A stretch of 64,000 nucleotides of DNA from NCBI GenBank assembly GCA_964577175.1, contig CAZNYC010000001.1:1-64000 (forward strand), written 5' to 3'. The position numbers and the translations under genes were made by a program. Source of the stretch: BS750m-G62 sp964577175 (GTDB lineage Bacteria; Planctomycetota; Phycisphaerae; FEN-1346). Shown piece by piece: positions 35,241 through 43,224 of the stretch; the stretch's first letter is position 1; every line of letters begins with the position of its first letter. The notes beneath the pieces were generated by a model that saw only the letters and a list, made by a program, of their open reading frames with translations, searched no databases and was not told the origin of the DNA.

Positions 35241-38200
35241 GTGCCATTCGACCTCACCGCCTGGACCCGCCTCGAGAGCGACGGTGTGCCCGTCTACGTC
35301 CAGCCCGAGCGGCCGGACTGGTTCGTGCCCAACGCGGCCGCCGACCGCATCCTGCAGTCTCTGGCGGGGGGGACCACGCCGGACGGTCACATCGAGACCC
35401 TTCGCCTGCTCGACCGTCTGCCGGACACGCCCGCCCCGGCGTACGCGGGCCGGGCCGAGCGCCTGTCGCTCGACCACCTGCGCGAACTCTGGCTGCACGT
35501 CACGAACCGCTGCAACATGGCGTGTCGGCACTGCCTGTTCGCCTCCGGGCCGGACGACGCGGCGGCACTGCCGCGGGACCGCGTCCTCGCCATCGCCCGC
35601 GAGGTGGTTGATCTCGGCTGCCGCGTCTTCGCCCTGACCGGCGGCGAGCCGACCATCCACCCGGAGTTCGAGTCCATCGTGGACGACCTGCTTGGGCTGG
35701 CGGACTCGACCGTGGTGGTTCTCACGAACGGTCGGGCCCTGCCCGCCCTGGCCGCGTCCATGGACCGCTGGCCGGCCGACCGGGTCCACCTCCAAGTCAG
35801 CCTGGACGGTCTGGGCGACCGGCACGACCGCATCCGCGGGCGCGGGGCGATGGCCGAACTCCTGTGCAACCTCGCCTGCCTGCGCGACGGGGGCCGGCCG
35901 TTCACCCTGTCGATGTGCGTGACCGGCGAGAATGTGGCCGACATGCCCGGCCTGGTCCGCTTCGCCGCCGACGCCGGCGCCACGAACGTCCACTTCATGT
36001 GGTATTTCGTGCGTGGCCGCGGCGAGCGGGACGGCTTCGTCCCGCCGGACGCGATCTTCCCGCACCTGGCAGAGGCGGCGGAGACCGCAGAGGACGTGGG
36101 CGTCGGCGTCGACAACCTCGACGCCTTGGCGAGCCAGGCGTTCGCGCCGCCGGGCACGATTCACGACGGCTCGACGAGCGGGTGGGAATCGGTGGCCGTC
36201 GGGCCGGACGGCAGGTTGTACCCCTCGGCGGCGCTCGTCGGCATGCCGAATCTCGCCACGCCGCTCGATGGCGGCCTGGAGCGGGCCTGGCGCGAGGGTC
36301 CCCCGCTGCGGCGCCTGCGGCAGCGTACGGCCGCGGGGCTGGATTCACCGCTCCGCCTGCTGACCGGCGGCGGCGACCCGGACCACAGTTATACGGCGGG
36401 GGGAACGTTCGTCGGCGACGACCCGTACCTGCCGCTCCAGGAACGGACGCTGCTCTGGCTCATCGCCCGCGAGGCGTCGCGCTGGCCGGACGACGGCCCG
36501 CCCGCGGTGCGCCTGAAGATGGGCGACGTCCTGGAGTCGTGCGGCCCGCACGGCCCCGTGGCCACCGTCCACAACAACTGCCTCGTCTCGGTGGCGGGGA
36601 CCGACGGCCGGACCGCCGTCCGCACGTTCTACGCCGAGGCCGCCCGCAACCCGCGTGAGGACATCCTCAATCCCGTGGCGTACCCGGAGGACCTGATTGC
36701 CCACATCCCGGACGCATCGCGCGTCCGCAGTTACGGCTGCGGCAGCCCGGTGCTGGAGGCGACCCTCGCCCCCGGCGACCGCGTGGTGGACCTCGGCTCC
36801 GGCAGCGGCGTGGAGTGTTTCGTTGCGTCACGGCTCGTGGGGCCGGACGGCGAAGTCCTCGGCGTCGACATGCTGGACGCGATGCTCGACCTCGCGCGGG
36901 AAGGCGCGCGCGGCGTGGCCGAGCGGCTCGGCTACGCGAACCTCGCCTTCCGCAAGGCGTATCTGGAGGCCCTGCCGCTTCCGGACGACTGGGCCGACGT
37001 CGTCGTCTCGAACTGCGTCCTGAACCTGTCGACGCACAAGCGGCGGACGTTCGCCGAGATTCACCGCATTCTGAAGCCCGGCGGGCGGCTCGTCGTGGCG
37101 GACGTGGTCTGCGAGACCGAGCCGGACACCGCCATCCGCAACGACGACTCGCTTCGCGGGGAGTGCATCGCGGGGGCGCTTACGCAGCGCGACCTGGCGG
37201 GGCTCCTCAGCGAGTCGGGCCTCGTGGGCCTGCGGGTGCTGAAGCGGTTCCCGTACCGGACGGTGCGGGGTCATCCGTTCTACTCCCTGACGTTCGAGGC
37301 GCGCACGGCCGCCGTCTCCGGCGAAACGGCCCGTGTGATGTACCGCGGCCCGTTTGCCTCGGTCACGACCTGCGCGGGGACGGTCCTGCCCGCCGGCCGC
37401 ACGCGCGAGGTCCAGGCCGACGAGGTCCGCGGCGCGGGCGACGGCCTGCTCCGGCTCGACGCCGCCGGCCGCGTGACGAACGTGGCGATGGAGGCCTCGT
37501 GCGCGTGCGGCGAGCCGGAGGCCGAGACGCCCGAGGCGCCGTCCGTTCCGGCGCCGACGGCGAAACACGCCGCCGGCTGCATGGTCTGCGCGGCGCCGCT
37601 CGTTTACCACGACGTGCCTCGCTCCGCCGCCTGCGCCTACTGCGGCGAGAAGTCTGAGACGGCGGCGCTGTGCGAGGCCGGTCACTTCGTCTGCGACGCC
37701 TGTCACGCCGCCGACGCCCTGGCGCTCATCGAGCGGTCGTGCCTGGCCTCGGACGAGACGGACATGGCGACCCTGATGGAGCGTATCCGGCGGCACCCGG
37801 CCGTCCCGATGCACGGGCCGGAACATCACGGCCTCGTGCCCGGGGTGATCCTGGCGACGGCCCGGAACCTGGGCGAGCCGGTGACCGACGAGATGGTCCG
37901 CCGGGGCATCGGCCGGGGGTTGCAGATTTGCGGCGGCCACTGCGCCTACATGGGCGCGTGCGGGGCCGCGCTGGGCGTCGGCGTGGCGTTCGGCATCCTG
38001 CTCGACGCCAGCCCCGTCAAGGGGGCCGAGCGGCGGGCGGTGCAGTGGGTGGTGACCGAGGCGCTCACCCCCATCGCCGACCTGGAGGCGGGCCGCTGCT
38101 GCCAGCGCGACGCCTGGCTGGCCCTCCGGAAGGCCGCGGACACATCGCAGGCCATCCTGGGCTTTCGGCTTCACGCCGACGCGGCGGTCGTCTGCTCGCA

Positions 38201-38288
38201 GACGACCGAGAACACCGAGTGCATCGGAGCAGCCTGCCCGCTCGCACGCGTCGGGGCCGCTACAGAGATGGAAGGAGAGACGGCATGA
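35241..38288 (+). CDS. Radical SAM - ArsM-like methyltransferase - DUF5714-like fusion protein
   Basis: Fusion of 1,015 residues. A radical SAM domain (about 75-300) has the cluster motif CNMACRHC (Cys 91, 95, 98) and a GGEPT motif. The middle domain (about 470-720) closely follows arsenite S-adenosylmethionine methyltransferase: YGCGSP (Cys500), VVDLGSGSGVE, VSNCVLNLS (Cys592) and GECIAGAL (Cys642). These correspond to the three arsenic-coordinating cysteines of ArsM and keep the 50-residue gap between the last two; the additional N-terminal ArsM cysteine is not evident. The C-terminal 240 residues are Cys/His-rich (CMVCAAPL, CAYCGE, GHFVCDACH, MHGPEHH) and look like DUF5714. The likely role is methylation or further alkylation of arsenic; the radical SAM chemistry is unknown. 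GTG at 35241 has GAGGAG upstream. The last codons overlap the next gene (ATGA). Confidence 0.85.
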   Translation: MPFDLTAWTRLESDGVPVYVQPERPDWFVPNAAADRILQSLAGGTTPDGHIETLRLLDRLPDTPAPAYAGRAERLSLDHLRELWLHVTNRCNMACRHCLFASGPDDAAALPRDRVLAIAREVVDLGCRVFALTGGEPTIHPEFESIVDDLLGLADSTVVVLTNGRALPALAASMDRWPADRVHLQVSLDGLGDRHDRIRGRGAMAELLCNLACLRDGGRPFTLSMCVTGENVADMPGLVRFAADAGATNVHFMWYFVRGRGERDGFVPPDAIFPHLAEAAETAEDVGVGVDNLDALASQAFAPPGTIHDGSTSGWESVAVGPDGRLYPSAALVGMPNLATPLDGGLERAWREGPPLRRLRQRTAAGLDSPLRLLTGGGDPDHSYTAGGTFVGDDPYLPLQERTLLWLIAREASRWPDDGPPAVRLKMGDVLESCGPHGPVATVHNNCLVSVAGTDGRTAVRTFYAEAARNPREDILNPVAYPEDLIAHIPDASRVRSYGCGSPVLEATLAPGDRVVDLGSGSGVECFVASRLVGPDGEVLGVDMLDAMLDLAREGARGVAERLGYANLAFRKAYLEALPLPDDWADVVVSNCVLNLSTHKRRTFAEIHRILKPGGRLVVADVVCETEPDTAIRNDDSLRGECIAGALTQRDLAGLLSESGLVGLRVLKRFPYRTVRGHPFYSLTFEARTAAVSGETARVMYRGPFASVTTCAGTVLPAGRTREVQADEVRGAGDGLLRLDAAGRVTNVAMEASCACGEPEAETPEAPSVPAPTAKHAAGCMVCAAPLVYHDVPRSAACAYCGEKSETAALCEAGHFVCDACHAADALALIERSCLASDETDMATLMERIRRHPAVPMHGPEHHGLVPGVILATARNLGEPVTDEMVRRGIGRGLQICGGHCAYMGACGAALGVGVAFGILLDASPVKGAERRAVQWVVTEALTPIADLEAGRCCQRDAWLALRKAADTSQAILGFRLHADAAVVCSQTTENTECIGAACPLARVGAATEMEGETA

Positions 38289-39145
38289 GACGCGCCCTGC
38301 TGTTGCTGGTGGCATGGGCGGTGCTGTGCGGCGCGCGAACGCCGCCAGGCGCTGCCGCGGACGGCGGGTTCGGGTACGACGCCTACGCCGCCGTCCTCGA
38401 CCGATACGTCGATGATACCGGCATGGTCGGCTACAAGGCCCTGAAGGCAGACCGCGGCGGACTGGACACGTTCGTCACCCGCCTCGGGAGGCTCGACCGG
38501 AAAACCTACCGAGGGTGGAATGAGAAGGCGAAGATCGCCTTCTGGATCAACGCCTATAACGGCCTGACCCTGAAGACCATCATTAATCACTATCCCATCA
38601 AGGCAAGTTGGTGGCGGTCGCTGCGGTACCCGAAGAACAGCATCCGGCAGATTTCGGGCGTGTGGGACGACATCACCCACGACGTCATGGGCCGGAAGAT
38701 GACCCTGGAGGACATCGAACACGAGACCCTGCGCAAGGCGTTCGACGAGCCGCGCATCCATCTCGCCCTCGTCTGCGCGGCCATGGGATGCCCGCCGCTG
38801 CGGAACAAGCCGTACCGCGGCGACAAACTGGACGCGCAGTTCGCCGACCAGGCGCGCGCCTTTCTTTCGAACCCGAAGACGTTCCGCATCGACCGGGCGG
38901 CGGGCGAGGTGTACCTCTCGCCGATCTTCAAGTGGTTCGGCGAAGACTTCGTGCCGGGGTACGTGCCCGAGAAGGGCTTCGGCAACCGTGGCAAGACGCT
39001 GCGGGCCGTCCTGAATTACGTGGCCGGGCACCTCCGGCAGAAAGACGCCGAGTACCTCCGCACCGGCGAGTACGACGTCGAGTACCTGGACTACGACTGG
39101 ACGCTGAACGCACAAAGCGAGGCCCGCGATGATGCCGCCGACTAA
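38285..39145 (+). CDS. DUF547-family secreted protein
   Basis: Protein of 286 residues with an N-terminal signal peptide (MRRALLLLVAWAVLCG, likely cleaved after the AAA near residue 25) and a DUF547 domain: KIAFWINAYNGLTLKTI, ALVCAAMGCPPL and a C-terminal YLDYDWTLN. DUF547 proteins have no proven biochemical role but often sit beside TVP38/TMEM64 proteins and rSAM/arsenosugar-type genes. The start codon overlaps the stop of the fusion gene (ATGA) and the end overlaps the next start by 17 bases, so all are translationally coupled. The conserved Cys pair in ALVCAAMGC could be redox- or metal-active, which is inference. Confidence 0.85.
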   Translation: MRRALLLLVAWAVLCGARTPPGAAADGGFGYDAYAAVLDRYVDDTGMVGYKALKADRGGLDTFVTRLGRLDRKTYRGWNEKAKIAFWINAYNGLTLKTIINHYPIKASWWRSLRYPKNSIRQISGVWDDITHDVMGRKMTLEDIEHETLRKAFDEPRIHLALVCAAMGCPPLRNKPYRGDKLDAQFADQARAFLSNPKTFRIDRAAGEVYLSPIFKWFGEDFVPGYVPEKGFGNRGKTLRAVLNYVAGHLRQKDAEYLRTGEYDVEYLDYDWTLNAQSEARDDAAD

Positions 39146-39911
39146 ACCCAAGCCGGAAGCGGAAGCAACCGAGGAGGCGGCTTCGCCCGCGCGCCGCCGC
39201 GGCGTCTGGCGCCTGATCCTCCTGGGCCTGGCGGTCGCCGGCCTGGCGGTCGCGTCCTACCTCCTGCCCGTGCGCGCCTACCTGGAGCGCGTGCTCCGGT
39301 GGACCGAGGGTTTGGGTGAGTGGGGTCTGCTGGTCGCCGGTGGCATCTACATTCCCGCCACGGTCCTGTTCGTCCCGGGGGTCGTGCTGACGGTGGGGGC
39401 GGGGTTCCTGTACCCCCTGTGGCAGGCGGTGCCGGCGATGTCGATCGGCAGCACACTCGGGGCGTGCGCCGCGTTCCTGGTGGGCCGGACGGTGGCCCGC
39501 GACTGGGTCGCGCGCAAGGTCAAGGGCCGGCCGACGTTCGAGGCGATCGACGACGCCGTCGGCCGAGAGGGCTTCAAGATCGTCCTGCTCACGCGCCTCT
39601 CGCCGGTCTTCCCGTTCAATCTGCTGAACTACGCCTACGGCCTGACACGGGTGCCTTTCTGGAAATACGCCCTGGCCTCGTGGATCGGCATGCTGCCGGG
39701 CACACTGATGTACGCCTACATCGGGTCCGGCCTCCGCTCGCTGGCGGCGGTGACGGCCGAACGGACCGAGCGGTCCACGCTGGAGCAGGTCTTCTTCTGG
39801 GTCGGCCTCGCCGTCGCCGTCATCGTGGTCGCGGTGGTGACCCGCGTGGCCCGCAAGGCCCTGAAGCGTGCCACCGACGAACGCCTGGCCGACGACGAGG
39901 AGGACGCATGA
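39129..39911 (+). CDS. TVP38/TMEM64 family (DedA-like, SNARE-associated) inner-membrane protein
   Basis: Polytopic membrane protein of 260 residues with a cytoplasmic basic N-terminus and about five hydrophobic segments. Family features are PGVVLTVGAGFLYPLWQA, a GSTLGACAAFLVGR segment and LTRLSPVFPFNLLNYAYGLT, the re-entrant-loop signature of this superfamily. Proposed roles in the superfamily are lipid scrambling or ion-coupled transport; in this operon it may move a lipid or small product across the inner membrane. It overlaps the DUF547 gene by 17 bases and the following reductase start by four (ATGA). Confidence 0.9.
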   Translation: MMPPTKPKPEAEATEEAASPARRRGVWRLILLGLAVAGLAVASYLLPVRAYLERVLRWTEGLGEWGLLVAGGIYIPATVLFVPGVVLTVGAGFLYPLWQAVPAMSIGSTLGACAAFLVGRTVARDWVARKVKGRPTFEAIDDAVGREGFKIVLLTRLSPVFPFNLLNYAYGLTRVPFWKYALASWIGMLPGTLMYAYIGSGLRSLAAVTAERTERSTLEQVFFWVGLAVAVIVVAVVTRVARKALKRATDERLADDEEDA

Positions 39912-41428
39912 CCGCCTACGGCAAGGTCGAACCGCGCGACGCGCATAACGAGCGGCTCTTGTCCAATGCCCACCCGCCGGACTGGACGAACCCCGAGCCG
40001 GCCGGGCGGTACAACCTCGTCGTCCTCGGCGCCGGGACGGCCGGTCTGGTCACGGCGGCCGGGGCGGCCGGACTCGGCGCGAAGGTCGCCCTGGTGGAGC
40101 GGCACCTGATGGGCGGCGACTGCCTGAACGTCGGGTGCGTGCCCAGCAAGAGCCTGATCCGCTCGGCCCGGGCCGCCCACGACGCCCGCGACGCCGCACG
40201 CTTCGGCGTGCAGGTAGGCGGCGAGGTGACGGTCGACTTCCCCGCCGTCATGGAGCGGGTACGGCGCATCCGGGCCGACATCAGCGCCAACGACGCCGCC
40301 GAGCGGTTCCGCGACCTCGGCGTGGACATCTTCCTCGGCGAGGGCCGGTTCACGGGCGACGACACGGTCGAGGTGGCCGGGCAGACCCTCCGCTTCGCCC
40401 GGGCCGTCGTCGCAACGGGCGCCCGGGCGGTCCACCCGGACGTGCCGGGCCTCGCGGAGGCGGGGTTCCTGACGAACGAGACGGTCTTTTCGCTAACGGA
40501 GCGGCCCGAGCGGCTGGCCGTCCTCGGCGCCGGCCCCCTCGGCTGCGAACTCGCCCAGGCCTTTCAGCGGCTCGGGTGCCGGGTGACGCAGATCCAGCGC
40601 AAGGGCCAGATCCTGACGCGAGAGGACCCCGACGCCGCCGCCGTCGTCGCCGAAGCGATGCGACGCGACGGCGTGGACGTGCGGCTGAGCAGTACCCTTG
40701 CCCGCGTTGAGCCGACCGAGACCGGCAAGCGCCTGCACCTGGAGACGCCGGACGGCGAGGACGGGGTGGAGGTCGACGAGATCCTCGTCGGCGCCGGGCG
40801 GGCGCCGAACGTCCAGGGCCTCGGCCTGGACGCCGTGGGCGTGCAATACGATGACCGGCACGGCATCGAGGTGGACGACCGGCTGCGGACGACCAACCCG
40901 CACGTGTACGCCGCCGGCGACGTGTGCCTGAAGGACAAGTTCACGCACACGGCGGACGCGGCGGCGCGGATCGTCATTCAGAACGCTCTCTTCTGGGGCC
41001 GGAAGAAGGTTTCCGCCCTCACCATCCCCTGGTGCACGTACACGGATCCCGAGATCGCCCACGTGGGCCTGTACGAGGCCGACGCCCGCGAGCGGGGCAT
41101 CGAGGTCGACACGTTCACCGAGCGGTTCGAGGACGTTGACCGGGCCCTCGCCGACGGCGAGGCCGAGGGACTCCTCAAGGTCCACCTCCGCAAAGGCACG
41201 GATCACATCCTCGGCGCCACGCTCGTGGCGCGGCACGCGGGCGAAACGATCAGCGAACTGACGCTGGCGATGACGGCCGGCGTCGGGCTCGGAAAGGTGG
41301 CGTCCACGATCCACCCGTACCCGACGCAGGCGGAGGCCGTGAAGCACGTCGCGGACGCGCAGAACCGCACGCGCCTCACGCCGCGCACGCGGGCGCTCTT
41401 TGAATGGATTTTAGCGAAGCGGCGGTAG
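39908..41428 (+). CDS. Mercuric-reductase-like FAD/NAD(P)-dependent pyridine nucleotide-disulfide oxidoreductase
   Basis: Flavoprotein of 506 residues in the lipoamide dehydrogenase/mercuric reductase family. It has an FAD-binding GAGTAGL near residue 43, the redox disulfide GGDCLNVGCVPSK (Cys72, Cys77), a second Rossmann motif GAGPLGCE, the FAD-site YAAGDV, and the C-terminal HPYPTQAE carrying the usual His/Glu acid-base pair. It lacks MerA's N-terminal metal-binding domain and its C-terminal Cys-Cys pair, ending in EWILAKRR, so mercury reduction is unlikely. A thiol, metalloid or quinone substrate is more plausible. It is the last gene of the coupled operon and converges with the hydroxylase gene 33 bases away. 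Confidence 0.85.
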   Translation: MTAYGKVEPRDAHNERLLSNAHPPDWTNPEPAGRYNLVVLGAGTAGLVTAAGAAGLGAKVALVERHLMGGDCLNVGCVPSKSLIRSARAAHDARDAARFGVQVGGEVTVDFPAVMERVRRIRADISANDAAERFRDLGVDIFLGEGRFTGDDTVEVAGQTLRFARAVVATGARAVHPDVPGLAEAGFLTNETVFSLTERPERLAVLGAGPLGCELAQAFQRLGCRVTQIQRKGQILTREDPDAAAVVAEAMRRDGVDVRLSSTLARVEPTETGKRLHLETPDGEDGVEVDEILVGAGRAPNVQGLGLDAVGVQYDDRHGIEVDDRLRTTNPHVYAAGDVCLKDKFTHTADAAARIVIQNALFWGRKKVSALTIPWCTYTDPEIAHVGLYEADARERGIEVDTFTERFEDVDRALADGEAEGLLKVHLRKGTDHILGATLVARHAGETISELTLAMTAGVGLGKVASTIHPYPTQAEAVKHVADAQNRTRLTPRTRALFEWILAKRR

Positions 41429-41461
41429 CCGGCCGCATGCCGCTGCCCCACGCGTCCGTGG

Positions 41462-42337
41462 TCACGGCGCCATGCGGGACGGCGGGCCCTGCGTCGCCGC
41501 CTCGGCGCGCCGCGTGCGAACCCCTTCCGTCCGCCGCCAGTACCGGCGCTGCCGCCGCAGCGGCATGGCCAGCACGGACCGCACGCGGTTGTCGTCCGGC
41601 TTGAGGTACGCCGGCACGCCGATCGTGACCTTGTCCTGCGGCACGTTGAGACGGAGGCTGCGATGCAGGCGGTCCCACCCGGAGAAGATGGTCGAGTAGT
41701 TGGAGTCGGTTTCCCGCCGAACGACCGAATGATGGATGCCGTGCATGCGCGGCGTGACGACGACCTTGTTCAGCCATCGCTCCAGCCGCACCGGAAGGCG
41801 CACGTTGCTGTGGTGGAACACGGTCCCGCACTGGAAGACCGTCTCGAACACGATATACGTCAGCGGACCGACGCCGAGCACGGTCACCTGGGCGGCACGG
41901 AAGGCCGTCGAGTACAGCACTTCGCCCGGATGGAAGCGAAACGAGGTGGTGGTGTCGAGGTCCGGGTCGATGTGGTGGGCGCAGTGGAACCGCCACAGCA
42001 GCCCCACCCGATGGTTCGCCCGGTGCCACCAGTAGAACGTCAGGTCCATCAGCACAACGCCCGCGAGCACCGCCGCCGGCAACGGCAGCGACAGGCGGGC
42101 CAGCAGCCCCACGCCGCTCTCCTGGTTCCAGCGGGCCAGGGCGAGCGCCGCGGGTACCACGGCCAGCCTGCCGGCCGCAAACGCGCCCGCCGACGTCCAG
42201 GCGTTGGTCCACAGCCGGCGCCGGAGCCCTCGCTTGGGGGTCCGAAGCGGCCGCACCCGCTCGGCAGCGAAGAGTCCGAGGAACGTGACGGCGATAGCCG
42301 CCGACGGCGCGAAACGTCTCAAAGTGTCGAGGTCCAC
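41462..42337 (-). CDS. Membrane di-iron fatty acid/sterol hydroxylase family protein
   Basis: About 291 residues with the histidine boxes of the fatty-acid-hydroxylase/sterol-desaturase superfamily: HRANH, HCAHH, HHSNV and HGIHH. These ligate a di-iron centre in the membrane and use O2 for hydroxylation or desaturation. Hydrophobic segments precede and interleave the boxes. The start is uncertain: GTG at 42337 has GGAGG ten bases upstream, an ATG at 42385 lies directly against its Shine-Dalgarno, and the open frame continues to 42568. The gene sits between the two halves of the arsenic-type cluster on the opposite strand. Membership in that pathway (for example lipid modification) is only a suggestion. 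Confidence 0.82.
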   Translation of the reverse strand: MDLDTLRRFAPSAAIAVTFLGLFAAERVRPLRTPKRGLRRRLWTNAWTSAGAFAAGRLAVVPAALALARWNQESGVGLLARLSLPLPAAVLAGVVLMDLTFYWWHRANHRVGLLWRFHCAHHIDPDLDTTTSFRFHPGEVLYSTAFRAAQVTVLGVGPLTYIVFETVFQCGTVFHHSNVRLPVRLERWLNKVVVTPRMHGIHHSVVRRETDSNYSTIFSGWDRLHRSLRLNVPQDKVTIGVPAYLKPDDNRVRSVLAMPLRRQRRYWRRTEGVRTRRAEAATQGPPSRMAP

Positions 42338-42543
42338 GTCAAACCGTCCTCCCACGGCCCATTGTACCAGGGGGGCGGAGGGCATCTCCTGAGAAAGCGA
42401 AACCGGTGGACGGCCGGGGCGCCCCCTCCCCCTGCGAACGGGCGGCGCAAAAAAACTTAACGGAATGCCCATTGACCCTGGCCGGACCGTTATCATGTCA
42501 GAAGAGTGGTGCGAACGTCTCAAGAAACGAAAGGGGAACGACC

Positions 42544-43200
42544 ATGCGTAACCGAACGAACCGGACATCCTGGGCCGCGCTCGCGGCCGTCGCCGTGCTG
42601 CTGGTCGCGGCGGGCTGCGACCACGAGCATCCGACCGGTGCAGAACACCCGGAGGAAGGGGCCGAGCACCCGGCCGAGCATCCGTCGGGCGCCGCGGCCG
42701 AGGCCGTCACACTGGACGACGTGGCCGACGCCATCGTCGACTACGTCGAGAAGCAGGGCGGCGCCATCGAGATTGAGGACCCCGCCGCCGGCGAGACGGT
42801 GAAACTGACGCTCGACAAGGTCCACCGCGATCGCCTGTCCCGGACCGCGCCGAACGTGTACTTCGCCTGCGCCGACTTCAAGGCCCCCGACGGCACCGTG
42901 TACGACATCGACATGTTCATGAAGGGAGAGACCCCCGAGGCGCTCACCTTCACCGAAATGACGGTGCACAAGATCGGCGGCGAGGCGCGCTACACGTGGT
43001 ACGAGGAAGGCGGCGTGTGGAAGAAGAAGATGGCCGAGGGCGTCGAGGCCGCAAAGCCACAGAAGGAGCATCCCGAGGGCGCCGAGCACCCCGAGGGCGC
43101 CGAGCACCCCGAGGGCGCCGAGCATCCCGAGGCCGCAAAGCCACAGAAGGAGCATCCCGAGGGCGCCGAGCACCCCGAAGGGGCCGAGCATCCCCAGTAA
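42544..43200 (+). CDS. His/Glu/Pro-rich repeat lipoprotein
   Basis: Predicted lipoprotein of 218 residues. The N-terminal hydrophobic stretch ends in a lipobox (LVAAGC, Cys25). The mature protein starts with DHEHPTGAEHPEEGAEHPAEH, carries a small alpha/beta middle (about 60-165) and ends in tandem EHPEGA repeats interrupted twice by AAKPQK. The evenly spaced His-Pro and Glu residues suggest metal binding or an extended spacer; I know no function. The middle part may be a DUF of about 100 residues. AAGGGGA lies just upstream of the ATG. Upstream, TTGACC (42473) and TATCAT (42492) resemble promoter hexamers, but their spacing is short. It is first in a likely three-gene operon. Confidence 0.8.
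   Translation: MRNRTNRTSWAALAAVAVLLVAAGCDHEHPTGAEHPEEGAEHPAEHPSGAAAEAVTLDDVADAIVDYVEKQGGAIEIEDPAAGETVKLTLDKVHRDRLSRTAPNVYFACADFKAPDGTVYDIDMFMKGETPEALTFTEMTVHKIGGEARYTWYEEGGVWKKKMAEGVEAAKPQKEHPEGAEHPEGAEHPEGAEHPEAAKPQKEHPEGAEHPEGAEHPQ
43066..43190 (+). repeat. In-frame tandem repeats encoding EHPEGA
   Basis: Unit of 18 bases, GAGCACCCCGAGGGCGCC with silent variants, present as a block of four near-identical units and, after an AAKPQKEHP-type spacer, a second block of three. The larger unit (GCCGCAAAGCCACAGAAGGA followed by repeats) also occurs twice, at about 43049 and 43132, suggesting recent internal duplication. The copy number may vary between strains by slippage. Confidence 0.85.
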
Positions 43201-43224
43201 CGAGCGGCCGAAAGGAGACGCAGC

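Noticed and set aside
39908..41428. Annotating the flavoprotein as mercuric reductase (merA)
   Set aside because: It lacks the HMA domain and the C-terminal vicinal cysteines, and no merR, merT or merP lies nearby.
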